A DNA stretch of 64,000 bases from a virus, in IMG/VR virus record IMGVR_UViG_3300028800_000081, positions 1-64,000 of that record. One strand, given 5' to 3'. Positions 16,997-24,373 of the stretch are shown here, in pieces. The notes under the pieces are model-generated. The model was not told the DNA's origin, did not search any database, and saw nothing but the letters and a program-made list of their open reading frames with translations. The translations under genes were made by a program, and so were the position numbers. How positions within the stretch are numbered: position 1 is the stretch's first letter; the number at the start of each line of letters is the position of its first letter.

Positions 16997-17173
16997 ATGG
17001 CCCATGACTCCGAATATTTTCGTAGCCTCAGACGATTTTTGTACGATCTCGAAGGCGACGACGCTCAGCGCAAGGTGCCGCGAAAGCCGAACGGTGAGCT
17101 TCTCTATCCGAGGCGGGAGAGGCTGATTCGCATGTCGCTGGCTTGGCAGAAAAGATATGGGCGGGCGGTGTGA
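16997..17173 (+). CDS. Short basic hypothetical protein
   Basis: 58 residues: begins MAHDSEYFRSLRRFLYDLEG and ends MSLAWQKRYGRAV. It fills the space between the neighbouring genes almost exactly (1-base gaps), which supports it. Highly basic; unrecognised. Confidence 0.6.
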   Translation: MAHDSEYFRSLRRFLYDLEGDDAQRKVPRKPNGELLYPRRERLIRMSLAWQKRYGRAV

Positions 17174-17174
17174 C

Positions 17175-17645
17175 GTGGATAAGACGGCCACAGATTGGAC
17201 GTTTGCCACGCTATTTCATCACGTCGATGAGCGGCTTAACGCGCTCAATGCCAAGATCGACGAACGCGACCGACTTTATTCCGATCTCCGCTCAGCCGAC
17301 AAGGACGCCATCGAAACGGCCTTTCAGGCTCAGAAGGAAGCGATTGCCGCCGCTCTTGCTTCCGCAGATCGTGCCGTCGCCAAGTCTGAGAGCGCGAACG
17401 ACAAGCGGTTCGACGGCGTTAACGAGTTTCGATCCAGTCTCAGCGACGCGGCTTCCAGGATGATGCCGCGCACGGAAACCGAAGCATTGATCCGAGCCCT
17501 GACCGAGAAGATTGCGGAGACGAATTCGCGGCTTGACCGTTCCGAGGGGCACGGCGGCGGGGTGCGGGATACGTTCAACTGGCTCACGGCATTACCTTGG
17601 GTGGCGATAGCGGGGCTACTGCTTTGGATCGCTAGGGGGCACTGA
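17175..17645 (+). CDS. Tail-anchored coiled-coil membrane protein
   Basis: 156 residues from the GTG at 17175 (an ATG at 17157 adds six). A long helical body (ALNAKIDERDRLYSDL, KIAETNSRLDRSE) ends in one membrane span (WLTALPWVAIAGLLLWIA). First of four small one-span proteins in a row, none recognised. Confidence 0.6.
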   Translation: MDKTATDWTFATLFHHVDERLNALNAKIDERDRLYSDLRSADKDAIETAFQAQKEAIAAALASADRAVAKSESANDKRFDGVNEFRSSLSDAASRMMPRTETEALIRALTEKIAETNSRLDRSEGHGGGVRDTFNWLTALPWVAIAGLLLWIARGH

Positions 17646-18026
17646 ATGAGCGAAGAAACCATAGACCATGAAGCCCGAGGAGGGATAGCCCGTCTGGAGC
17701 AAAAGATCGACGGCGTGCGTTCCTACTTCGATGACAAGCTCAATACATGGACGCAGGGCTACGATGCGCGGCTTACCGGAGGGCTGGCTACCGTCCGGGA
17801 CAATGACGTGCGCAACTCTGCCGGCATGATCGCCATGGAAGGGCGGCTCAATACGAAGATTTCCGAGACTGAAGGCCGCATGATAATCGCGATCAATGAA
17901 GTGAAAGCGGCTGTGTCTAGCGGAAGCACTCGCTTCTGGGATACGTCCACGAAGATTATTCTTTCCTTGGTCGCTGCTATTTTCTCCATTGCCATGCTAT
18001 ACGTGACGCTTGGGAGGCATCCGTGA
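17646..18026 (+). CDS. Tail-anchored coiled-coil membrane protein
   Basis: 126 residues. Same plan as its neighbour: helical body, then a C-terminal span (IILSLVAAIFSIAMLYVTLG). Starts one base after the previous stop; its own stop overlaps the next GTG. Confidence 0.65.
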   Translation: MSEETIDHEARGGIARLEQKIDGVRSYFDDKLNTWTQGYDARLTGGLATVRDNDVRNSAGMIAMEGRLNTKISETEGRMIIAINEVKAAVSSGSTRFWDTSTKIILSLVAAIFSIAMLYVTLGRHP

Positions 18027-18355
18027 GCGACAAGGGCATGACCGCAGAAGGGGCATCGGCCATTAGCAACGTCCAGCTTGTCTTGCCGCCTGAGAGCGCC
18101 AAGAGTCTATTCAACATGCTCATTGCGTCCATGGTTTTCTCGGCTATGGCGTGCCTTCTGGCAGTTGGATCGATTACCTATTCGATAGCGAGAGTGAACG
18201 GACTGAGCGACGAAGTTGGCGCATACAAAACCGACGCAAAGCTGGCGCAATATGACGCGAGCGAGCTTCGCGATACGATCATCCAAGATGGTATCAAAGT
18301 GCCGCTTAGCGCGGCGGAACAGGCCGATGCGGCCAAACTCAGGAGAAAGCCATGA
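18023..18355 (+). CDS. Single-span membrane protein
   Basis: 110 residues with GTG start. One central span (MLIASMVFSAMACLLAVGSI) between a short N-terminal part and a helical C-terminal part rich in Asp and Ala. Function unknown; possible holin or antiholin from location. Confidence 0.6.
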   Translation: MSDKGMTAEGASAISNVQLVLPPESAKSLFNMLIASMVFSAMACLLAVGSITYSIARVNGLSDEVGAYKTDAKLAQYDASELRDTIIQDGIKVPLSAAEQADAAKLRRKP

Positions 18356-18546
18356 CCAAGCACACTCACCCCCCCGATGGCGGTAGCGTTATAATCATAA
18401 CTGGCCAGAAAGCACCGGGCGATCTCGTAAGCGAAAATCTCTCGTGCGCCGAACTCGGAACGATCATCAATTCGATCCCTGCCAATTCCGCGAACGCCGC
18501 GCTGATTGCGAAGCTGACCGCTGTGCAAAGTGCAGCAGGCTGCTAA
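18352..18546 (+). CDS. Small hypothetical protein
   Basis: 64 residues, soluble, ends in Cys. ATGA overlap with the preceding gene and immediate junction with the next. Unrecognised. Confidence 0.55.
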   Translation: MTKHTHPPDGGSVIIITGQKAPGDLVSENLSCAELGTIINSIPANSANAALIAKLTAVQSAAGC

Positions 18547-18876
18547 ATGCCTCCCGCTCTGAAACGTATCGGAGAGGTAGCGGCCACCGTCATGGCGATT
18601 GGTGGCCTGCTATCGGGCTTCGTGTGGATCATGGGAGGCTCTGTCCCTCCGTGGGTGACTACCGCTGCAGGACAATCAATTCTCCAGCGGCTCGACCATG
18701 AGGACGCCTTCCAGAACTCGATTGCGCTGGAAGTTCTGGACGAGAAGCTCGACCACGCTTGGGAGCGTCACAGAGCGCACATAGACGATCCGGGAGCGGT
18801 GGACGATATCCGAAGGCTCAATCGCGAGATCAAAAAAATCGACCCGACAGAGACGCTCGCGCCGCCTCCTGATTAG
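18547..18876 (+). CDS. N-terminally anchored membrane protein
   Basis: 109 residues: span near the N-terminus (VAATVMAIGGLLSGFVWIMG), then a soluble helical part (LDHEDAFQNSIALEVLDEKL). Last gene before a non-coding stretch. Orientation differs from the two upstream tail-anchored proteins. Confidence 0.6.
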   Translation: MPPALKRIGEVAATVMAIGGLLSGFVWIMGGSVPPWVTTAAGQSILQRLDHEDAFQNSIALEVLDEKLDHAWERHRAHIDDPGAVDDIRRLNREIKKIDPTETLAPPPD

Positions 18877-18901
18877 TCCGCCGTTCCGTATCTGCCTCAG
18901 G

Positions 18902-19102
18902 ATGGACCATAATCACACTTGCCACCGCCATGGCTGCGGGGTAGAGTTGCGTGCTGCGGCGGCGTTGGAAGCCATCACACCGAGGGAAACTGTCGCGGGT
19001 GGCAACGGACGAAACGCTGGCCTTGATCCGCAAGTAGCCGAAGCCGCTGTAATGCGGCACCGTGAGGGTTATCGCTTCGAAGGCGCAAGTATCGGCTGTT
19101 AG
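18902..19102 (+). CDS. Doubtful small ORF with Cys/His pairs
   Basis: 66 residues. Begins MDHNHTCHRHGCGVE, reminiscent of small phage zinc proteins, but the rest is Ala/Gly/Arg-rich like a chance ORF, and it overlaps a stretch with strong RNA hairpins. No clear ribosome site. Confidence 0.3.
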   Translation: MDHNHTCHRHGCGVELRAAAALEAITPRETVAGGNGRNAGLDPQVAEAAVMRHREGYRFEGASIGC

Positions 19103-19223
19103 GAAAGTCGCCTACGGCGTCGGATTGCCTCGAAGATGAAAGTCCCGCAGGCGAAGTCGGGTAGCGACAAACGGTGGAGCGGTCTAGAACGCCCTTCCGT
19201 CAGCCAGAGGTGGCGGCTGGCCC

Positions 19224-19231
19224 GCAGCGTC
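19224..19231. repeat. Left 8-bp target duplication (GCAGCGTC)
   Basis: GCAGCGTC immediately before the left terminal repeat; the identical octamer occurs at 22378-22385 right after the other end. Eight bases is the usual duplication length for the IS1595 family. Confidence 0.9.
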
Positions 19232-19254
19232 GGGAAGTATCAGGTTGACGTAGC

Positions 19255-19473
19255 ATGAGCGATTCGAATACTAAATCTGGTGACAGGCCGTCACCGCTAG
19301 AAATCGAAGTCACCCCCGAGATGATCGCCGCCGGGAGCGATGCCGTTTGGTCCCCGCTTGGCGGCTCTGACTTGCATCCTTCTTTTGACCCGGACGCTCT
19401 GGCCAAGCGGGTCTATCTGGCAATGGCTGCAGTTGCGTCCCTTTCCAAAACAAATCGACGACGCGGGCGATAG
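19255..19473 (+). CDS. Transposon passenger: small hypothetical protein
   Basis: 72 residues. IEVTPEMIAAGSDAVW...DPDALAKRVYLAM matches the pattern of a small protein common in rhizobial phages and genomes (TPEMIxAG then AxxVYxAM). The ATG lies on the inner edge of the left terminal repeat, so the element may have captured the gene's 5' end. Its 3' half overlaps the opposing passenger gene. Confidence 0.5.
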   Translation: MSDSNTKSGDRPSPLEIEVTPEMIAAGSDAVWSPLGGSDLHPSFDPDALAKRVYLAMAAVASLSKTNRRRGR

Positions 19474-19996
19474 TCACGGCGTGCTTGTGCAGCGCGGCGG
19501 CACGCTCCCGATAAACGCGGAACTCTTTTAGGAGATTTGCCCTTTTTAAGGACTTCGCCAACGGATTGCCAAAAATGTCTTTCGCGACAAACTCTCCGGG
19601 GTCGCCAACCAAAAACGCAACTGGCGAGTGTGCCGCTGCATCGCGACGCGGCCCCAATTTGTCGGCGCTATCCACAAGCCAAAGAATATCGGCCCACAAA
19701 GCAGTCGCAAATTTGCTCGCGTTTGGGTTTTTTACGCCGCCCTCGTGGATTGAATGTTCCGGGTTGAACATGAAGGACGCCAACTCGCGCAACATATTCC
19801 GCTGAAACCTATCGTTCGGAATAGCGTGCCAGATCGCGCGGCCCAAATCATGATTGCTATGGCAAACCAATGACGCGAAAAGAGAGCCAAGCCGCTCTTG
19901 AAGCTGATTCCATTCTCGAAGCAGAAACCCGATTTCAAGCGCGTATGGCCGAAACGCCTTGTCCCATTCCTGCTCTGGCAGAATCTCGTCCGTCAC
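19310..19996 (-). CDS. Transposon passenger: helical protein with HEPN-like motif
   Basis: 228 residues. Helical throughout; contains WNQLQERLGSLFASLV near residue 33 and RRDAAAHSP near 136-144, where R-D-A-A-A-H fits the R-x4-H signature of HEPN-type ribonucleases. Homolog-like proteins without assigned function are, as I recall, common in Bradyrhizobium. The last 35 residues are basic and low-complexity (KRHRSRRRSSRG) and overlap the opposing gene, suggesting the original C-terminus was lost when the left end was captured. Possible toxin or defence role is inference. Confidence 0.65.
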   Translation of the reverse strand: MTDEILPEQEWDKAFRPYALEIGFLLREWNQLQERLGSLFASLVCHSNHDLGRAIWHAIPNDRFQRNMLRELASFMFNPEHSIHEGGVKNPNASKFATALWADILWLVDSADKLGPRRDAAAHSPVAFLVGDPGEFVAKDIFGNPLAKSLKRANLLKEFRVYRERAAALHKHAVTIARVVDLFWKGTQLQPLPDRPAWPERPGQKKDASQSRQAGTKRHRSRRRSSRG

Positions 19997-20010
19997 GATA
20001 CAATCCCCCC

Positions 20011-20184
20011 ATGAAGGCCAAAGAATCCGACGATCAATTCACTCCCGCAGAGATCGCGCAACGCCGCGACACGCTGCTTTTCCAGCTTTTGAAAACGCCG
20101 CCGAAGCCACGGGCAGCCCCGAAGGCTAAGCGGAAACCGAGTCGGGCCAAGGGCGCGAGTCGCAAGGCGCGAACGGTTGCCTGA
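20011..20184 (+). CDS. Transposon passenger: small basic protein
   Basis: 57 residues: DDQFTPAEIAQRRDTLLFQL then a Lys/Arg/Pro tail (KRKPSRAKGASRKART). Divergent from the 19996 gene with a 14-base gap. Resembles short basic proteins of Hyphomicrobiales; could be an antitoxin-like or DNA-binding partner of its divergent neighbour, but that is inference. Confidence 0.5.
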   Translation: MKAKESDDQFTPAEIAQRRDTLLFQLLKTPPKPRAAPKAKRKPSRAKGASRKARTVA

Positions 20185-20221
20185 TATCCACAGATTCGCG
20201 CGGTCGAAACAGGGGGGAAAG

Positions 20222-20716
20222 ATGCGCGCATTCGGGATGATCGTCGCGGCAATTCTTGTTTTCAATGGCACGTCTGCAATCGCGCAAACGCCGCTATCTA
20301 CCCAGCCTGTCGACAACGTGGATCCATGCGCGCCCGATGATGGGATGTGCTGGGCGTCGCATGATGACTCCCGGAATTACGTCAAAGCCAGGAAGGCGTT
20401 CGAACATCTTGCGGAACATGGTGACGCTATTGCCGCGCTGTGGCTCGGTGAATCGTACGATGAACCCGCATGGGTCCGCGTCCCCATAGACCATGTGCAG
20501 GCATACAAATGGTATGACATTGCCGCTGCATTGAAAGCGCGCGAAATAGCCAAGGATGGTCCTGCGCCAAACGGATCGCTGACGCCACCCGACGATAACA
20601 AAACAGAGATAAATTATCGCGATGAATGCATCCAGTATCTGAACAACGTGCAACTCATGCTCGCGCGGCACTGGTCACATGAGTGGCAATCGGAACATCC
20701 TGAGGCCATGAAATAA
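20222..20716 (+). CDS. Transposon passenger: secreted Sel1-like protein
   Basis: 164 residues. Signal peptide (MRAFGMIVAAILVFNGTSAIAQ). The body KAFEHLAEHGDAIAALWLGESY and VPIDHVQAYKWYDIAAAL resemble Sel1-type helical repeats, which bind proteins in the periplasm. GGGGGAAAG ribosome site just before the ATG. Confidence 0.65.
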   Translation: MRAFGMIVAAILVFNGTSAIAQTPLSTQPVDNVDPCAPDDGMCWASHDDSRNYVKARKAFEHLAEHGDAIAALWLGESYDEPAWVRVPIDHVQAYKWYDIAAALKAREIAKDGPAPNGSLTPPDDNKTEINYRDECIQYLNNVQLMLARHWSHEWQSEHPEAMK

Positions 20717-20764
20717 CGACCTATGACCTACCCGCTTCCGCAACGGCGTTCAGTGGAGTAGCAT

Positions 20765-20798
20765 GAAAAAAATTGGGCCGAGGTGCTAGCCTCAGCCC
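20765..20798 (-). terminator. Intrinsic terminator of the 20932-21246 gene
   Basis: On the minus strand, GGGCTGAGG pairs with CCTCGGCCC around a 6-base loop and is followed by AATTTTTTT. Correctly placed after the stop of the minus-strand gene. Confidence 0.75.
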
Positions 20799-20931
20799 GT
20801 TGGAATTCGATGCAGCGACGCGTCGTTATCCTCGAAAGAGGATATACGAAATGCTGTCGCACGCAACCGCTCATTTCACAGATATAAAATCCGTCGCATC
20901 GGCGGACGTAGCGCAACAAATTTTGAGCGTC

Positions 20932-21246
20932 TTACCAATCACCCCCGGCATTTCGCTGTTCCTTGATTGCGATGTCAGCGGCGAACTTCTGCCGGGCTTC
21001 GGCGTTGATCCTATAACCCTTGCTCGCGCACCATTGCGGGAATGTACGCGGATTGATGTAGATGCGTCTGACGGCCTTACCGCCGCTCTTAAAGTCATTC
21101 TCAGCGCGCTCAAATGTGCGGACAAAATCTTTCCAGAGCGGCGGCAGTTCGTTGGCGTCTTCGCAGATAGCGAGGAAGGCGTCGTAATCTTCCTCCCGAC
21201 ACCACGGAAGGCCGAGGGGAATTAGCTTTGGATCAAATGCTGGCAT
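20932..21246 (-). CDS. Transposon passenger: hypothetical protein
   Basis: 104 residues, soluble: LGLPWCREEDYDAFLAICED near residues 12-31 and YINPRTFPQWCASKG near 69-83. It looks like a conserved small protein of Hyphomicrobiales genomes but has no function that I know. TAGGAG ribosome site 9 bases upstream, intrinsic terminator 134 bases downstream. Confidence 0.7.
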   Translation of the reverse strand: MPAFDPKLIPLGLPWCREEDYDAFLAICEDANELPPLWKDFVRTFERAENDFKSGGKAVRRIYINPRTFPQWCASKGYRINAEARQKFAADIAIKEQRNAGGDW

Positions 21247-21289
21247 TGTTTTGGAACTCCTAGGCGTTTGGCGATTCCTAGGATAACGG

Positions 21290-21319
21290 CGAAGCCCACC
21301 GGAGTCATTCGGTGGGCTT
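21290..21319. terminator. Hairpin between transposase and passenger gene
   Basis: GAAGCCCACCG pairs with CGGTGGGCTTC (11 perfect pairs, loop of 8). On the plus side it is followed by TGCCTCTT. Probable terminator or insulating hairpin between the minus-strand transposase and the next minus-strand gene. Confidence 0.55.
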
Positions 21320-21359
21320 CTGCCTCTTCTGCCAGCGCAGGAACGCTTTCGCGTGCTGC

Positions 21360-22310
21360 TTAGGCGTTCGCGGTTTTGTTAGTCTGATGATATTGCAGGC
21401 GCTTGCCCTTCGCTCCCGCCAATAAGGCGTCGGCGCGCGCTGCATCCGTCATGTGACGGCCATTATATCGGAAATCGAACTCGGCAAGATAACGTGGCAA
21501 ATGTTGCTCGCTGATGCTGTGGAACGTGCCGTAAACGCCGCGCTTCAGGATCGCAAAATAGCTTTCAATCGTGTTGGTATGCATGAAGCCGCCAAGGCGC
21601 ACATATTCGTCCGCCGAATGATTGACCGTGCCGTGACCGGAGAACTCCGCACCGATTGACGGATAAACCGTGCTTTCGTCCGTCATCAGGTACGACTTGC
21701 GGCTTGCGTGCTTCACGATGATAGGGCGAAGCGTCTTGGAGTTCACGTTCGCAACATGGAAGGAGCGGACATGTCCGCCGTCACGCTCGACAAGGGCGAA
21801 CACGGGAGACTTTTTCGGGATCGGGCCAAACGCCTTATTCTTCGCCTTGCCTCCGATATACGTTTCGTCACCTTCAACGACCTTGTTCTTACCGCCTAAA
21901 GGGCGCGGCTTCTTCGCAATCGGGCATTCCCGCAAACGATGCGCGAGGAACCAAGCCGCCTCGTAACTGATATCCAGCATCCGATGCAGTTGAAGGGCGC
22001 TAATGCCTTTCTTGCTCGCCATCATCAGGTGCGAGGCCATGACCCATTTTGTCAGCGGGATATGGCTGCGCTCCATGACGGTTCCGACCGTGACGCTGAA
22101 GGGCTTGCGGCAATCTTTGCAGTTGTAAACGCCCGGGCGGGTGCTCTTCCCGGCAAGCTTTGTGATCCGGCCCCCGAACTGGCCACAACGCGGGCACGTA
22201 GCCCCGGCGTCCTTCCACAGGACGCTTTCCAGATGTTCCCGCGCCTTGTCCTCATCATTGAAAATGGGGTTGCGGATATCGAACGATTGCTTGGGGAATT
22301 TCTTGGACAC
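21360..22310 (-). CDS. IS1595-family transposase
   Basis: 316 residues with a GTG start. N-terminal zinc ribbon (CPRCGQ ... YNCKDCRKPFSVTVGT), then the ISXO2-like DDE catalytic domain: first Asp in VEGDETYIGG, second in MTDEST, Glu in NTIESYFAILKRG. The final YLAEFDFRYNGR motif is typical of the family. All catalytic residues are present. Cuts and pastes the surrounding 3.1-kb element. Confidence 0.93.
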   Translation of the reverse strand: MSKKFPKQSFDIRNPIFNDEDKAREHLESVLWKDAGATCPRCGQFGGRITKLAGKSTRPGVYNCKDCRKPFSVTVGTVMERSHIPLTKWVMASHLMMASKKGISALQLHRMLDISYEAAWFLAHRLRECPIAKKPRPLGGKNKVVEGDETYIGGKAKNKAFGPIPKKSPVFALVERDGGHVRSFHVANVNSKTLRPIIVKHASRKSYLMTDESTVYPSIGAEFSGHGTVNHSADEYVRLGGFMHTNTIESYFAILKRGVYGTFHSISEQHLPRYLAEFDFRYNGRHMTDAARADALLAGAKGKRLQYHQTNKTANA

Positions 22311-22335
22311 GGGCAGAACCTCGATTTGTGAGGCG

Positions 22336-22364
22336 ATTCTAGCCCTAGTTTCGTGTTACGTCAA
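22336..22364 (-). promoter_or_regulatory. Transposase promoter
   Basis: Minus strand: -35 TTGACG (22359-22364) and -10 TAGAAT (22336-22341) separated by exactly 17 bases, with the transposase GTG about 25 bases beyond. The -35 box lies inside the terminal inverted repeat. Confidence 0.7.
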
Positions 22365-22377
22365 GCCGATACTTCCC

Positions 22378-22385
22378 GCAGCGTC
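22378..22385. repeat. Right 8-bp target duplication (GCAGCGTC)
   Basis: Identical to 19224-19231; directly follows the right terminal repeat GATACTTCCC. Confidence 0.9.
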
Positions 22386-22441
22386 TTTCCCGCCCCATGC
22401 GCGTTCTCTCAAAGAGGCAGTCCGCCTCACGGAGAACTTCC

Positions 22442-22549
22442 ATGACAAACACCCCCAAGCCTGATCCGAAGCCACAGCCCAATCCGCAGCCTGTCCAGAA
22501 CCCAAATCCGGGCCAAGGACGGCCAAACCCGAACTACCCGAACAAATAG
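22442..22549 (+). CDS. Proline/asparagine-rich short peptide
   Basis: 35 residues made almost only of Pro, Asn, Gln, Lys and Gly (PKPDPKPQPNPQPVQNPNPG). Ribosome site GGAG 8 bases upstream and a hairpin GAGGC-agtcc-GCCTC before it. Such low-complexity mini-proteins occur in rhizobial phages; function unknown. It would be the first gene after the non-coding stretch now split by the transposon. Confidence 0.55.
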   Translation: MTNTPKPDPKPQPNPQPVQNPNPGQGRPNPNYPNK

Positions 22550-22604
22550 ACCGCTCAGACGGGGGCTCGCCTCGTGCGGGCTCCCTGTCGCTTTGGAGGC
22601 CACA

Positions 22605-22820
22605 ATGGTAGGCTTGCTTATAACGCTTCTGGTGATTTGCCTCATCGCCTCTGTGGTGTGGTGGATTCTGACGATGATCCCGATTCCGCCGCCATTCGTG
22701 TGGATCGTGCGGGTTATTTTCGCGGTCATATTCCTGATCGTTTTGCTAGATTTGCTGCTCGGCGGTGGATTCGGCAATCTGAGCCTTGGCGGTGGCAATC
22801 TCTTCGCGAGGCGCTGTTGA
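22605..22820 (+). CDS. Two-span small membrane protein
   Basis: 71 residues, two membrane segments (LLITLLVICLIASVVWWIL and WIVRVIFAVIFLIVLLDLLL) with a Pro-rich hinge. The form resembles the Thivi_2564-type membrane proteins. GGAGG ribosome site. Function unknown. Confidence 0.7.
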   Translation: MVGLLITLLVICLIASVVWWILTMIPIPPPFVWIVRVIFAVIFLIVLLDLLLGGGFGNLSLGGGNLFARRC

Positions 22821-22849
22821 ATTGTCACACGGGCGGAGTATTGTGCCCC

Positions 22850-23158
22850 ATGTTCCGAAACCCCTTCCGCAGCATCGGCGAGAAGCTCGATAGGCTGCTC
22901 AGACAACAGGAGTGCATTATGACCCTCGCAACCGATCTCGCCACCGCTGTTGCCGCCGTAGACGCGAAGCAACAGGCCCTCCAAGCCTCAGCAGACCAGA
23001 TTGTGGCCGACATTGCCGCCTTGAAGGCTGCAATCAATTCGGGCGACGAACAGGCCATGCAGGACGCTGTAGCGGACCTCACGGCAACGGCTGGCAAGCT
23101 CGACTCCACGAATACCGAGCTCCAGGCTGCGCTGCCCACGCCTCCCGCAGGCCCCTAA
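22850..23158 (+). CDS. Coiled-coil hypothetical protein
   Basis: 102 residues from the ATG at 22850; an internal ATG at 22919 has a better ribosome site (ACAGGAG) and would give 79 residues. Alanine-rich helices (ATAVAAVDAKQQALQASADQ, DIAALKAAINSGDEQAMQDA) predict a coiled coil. Recurrent phage protein type with unknown role; last rightward gene before the leftward operon. Confidence 0.65.
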   Translation: MFRNPFRSIGEKLDRLLRQQECIMTLATDLATAVAAVDAKQQALQASADQIVADIAALKAAINSGDEQAMQDAVADLTATAGKLDSTNTELQAALPTPPAGP

Positions 23159-23220
23159 CCGCCCGCTACCCCCAACGGTGTGCGTAACTTGGCCTCGCGG
23201 GCGACTGCAGGGCCACATTT

Positions 23221-23940
23221 TTATGCGCGGCAAACACGACATTGGAGCGCGGCCATTGGGTCGCGGCGCGTCTCTCGCGGAACGCGGCCCTTCTCAAATT
23301 CGGCCCGCAACAGCCGAAGCGATGCAGGCCATGTGTCCCGTTGAGGCGAGCGAAACGTGAAGCCAGTCAATTCCTCATAAGCCTCGCCTTCGAGGTATGC
23401 GGGCAGATTGTCCCTCCAAAGCTCAAACCACTGAATGAGTCGCTGGAAAAAACACAACATGCAATCCGTCCGGGCCGGAATTATGATCCCGCGTTGAGCG
23501 TTGAAAGACAGAACTTCGGCCAGCCCCATTCCAGCTTCCCGGAGCGGGAAAAGCATCTCGACGTTTGGCACATTCTGATAGTCTCCGCCCTCGCGCGCCG
23601 GTTCATCCGCGCGCAAGCCAACATAGAACTTTGCTGGCGAATGCTGCATCAGATAGGCGGCAAACGGCTCAATCTTCAGGACGCGCGTGCACCAACGCTG
23701 TCGCCAATTGGGAAGCGCCTTCCATTGGCGAATGAGCCCGTCCAGTCCGCCAGGGTACATCAGAGGCAGAATAGGGCCGATACGGTCCCGCAAGACCTTC
23801 ATGTGAGAGAACCACTCCGGCGGCTCATTGCCGGTCGGCGTGCAGACCCATTGAAAATCAATTTCAGGGTGCGTTTCTTTGAGCAACACAGCCATCGCAA
23901 CGCTGTCCTTGCCGCCTGAGATCGCGCCAATATGGTTCAT
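23221..23940 (-). CDS. PAPS reductase/PP-loop family protein
   Basis: 239 residues. The PP-loop SGGKDSVAMAVLL at residues 8-20 binds ATP or an adenylylated substrate. VCTPTGNEPPEW and the Cys pairs WCTRVLKIEPF and DCMLCFF fit phage and prophage phosphoadenosine phosphosulfate reductase-like proteins. Family members reduce PAPS, modify tRNA, or help in DNA phosphorothioation; which applies here is not visible. Last gene of the leftward operon, ATGA overlap with the gene before it. Confidence 0.8.
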   Translation of the reverse strand: MNHIGAISGGKDSVAMAVLLKETHPEIDFQWVCTPTGNEPPEWFSHMKVLRDRIGPILPLMYPGGLDGLIRQWKALPNWRQRWCTRVLKIEPFAAYLMQHSPAKFYVGLRADEPAREGGDYQNVPNVEMLFPLREAGMGLAEVLSFNAQRGIIIPARTDCMLCFFQRLIQWFELWRDNLPAYLEGEAYEELTGFTFRSPQRDTWPASLRLLRAEFEKGRVPRETRRDPMAALQCRVCRA

Positions 23941-24158
23941 CTCTCTCCGTCCTTTGCCCGCTGACGACCTTCGTCAACGCGCTCCCAATATCGCTGTTCT
24001 TCGTCATACTGGCGCTGACGCTCTGTCTCGTTCGCAAGCTGTACCGCCTTCAGATACCAGCGATGTCCGCACATGCCGCACGTCGCCCTGCCGGTGAGAA
24101 TGTCGGTCTCGTATTCATCGTGGTCGCAGTCCTCGGCGTCGTCAAAATCGTTGCTCAT
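23937..24158 (-). CDS. Small zinc-ribbon protein
   Basis: 73 residues. Acidic start, one C-x-x-C (ATCGMCGHRWYL), and a charged helical tail. ATGA overlaps with both neighbours. Unrecognised. Confidence 0.65.
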   Translation of the reverse strand: MSNDFDDAEDCDHDEYETDILTGRATCGMCGHRWYLKAVQLANETERQRQYDEEQRYWERVDEGRQRAKDGER

Positions 24159-24331
24159 CTCACGCCGCCCGGCGCGGAGAGGGGCGCATATCGTCTAGGC
24201 CACCAATCGCAGGATGTGAACCCGCGCCTGACCGCCCCGAACAGCTTGTCGCATGCTGGCCCGTTACGGCAATCCGCGCACGTCTTGCCGGGCGGCAATT
24301 TCATTTCGGCGGCGTAGTCTGGCTCGCCCAT
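24155..24331 (-). CDS. Small Cys-rich protein
   Basis: 58 residues: TCADCRNGPACDKLFG and FTSCDWWPRRYAP hold four Cys likely binding zinc, a pattern repeated in many small phage proteins. Start ATG with a strong GGGAGGG site; the stop overlaps the next gene's ATG. Confidence 0.65.
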   Translation of the reverse strand: MGEPDYAAEMKLPPGKTCADCRNGPACDKLFGAVRRGFTSCDWWPRRYAPLSAPGGVR

Positions 24332-24373
24332 CACACACCCTCCCCGCGCTCTGGCTTGTCCATGGTTATCCGG

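Larger units (their letters stand above)
18877..19231 (+). ncRNA. Candidate structured RNA region
   Basis: Chain of hairpins with little coding signal: GCCGC-tgtaat-GCGGC, CGCC-tac-GGCG, ACGG...CCGT enclosing GCG...CGC, and CAGCC...GGCTG near 19198-19220. The cargo transposon has split the region; its other half is 22386-22441. Without the transposon about 411 bases of non-coding sequence lie between the membrane-protein cluster and the Pro-rich gene. No known RNA family was recognised. Confidence 0.35.
19232..22377 (-). mobile_element. IS1595-family transposon with passenger genes
   Basis: 3146 bp. Left end begins GGGAAGTATC-a-g-g-TTGACGTA and right end, read inward on the other strand, begins GGGAAGTATC-g-g-c-TTGACGTA; 21 of the first 24 positions agree. 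Both ends are flanked by GCAGCGTC. Inside: the transposase (minus strand, near the right end) and five other ORFs. IS1595 elements are known to carry passengers. The right terminal repeat also supplies the -35 box of the transposase promoter. The element looks intact and, given the perfect duplication, is probably a fairly recent arrival. Confidence 0.92.

Noticed and set aside
20773-21225. 150-residue plus-strand ORF
   Set aside because: The minus-strand gene here has a ribosome site and an intrinsic terminator; the plus ORF starts in that terminator.
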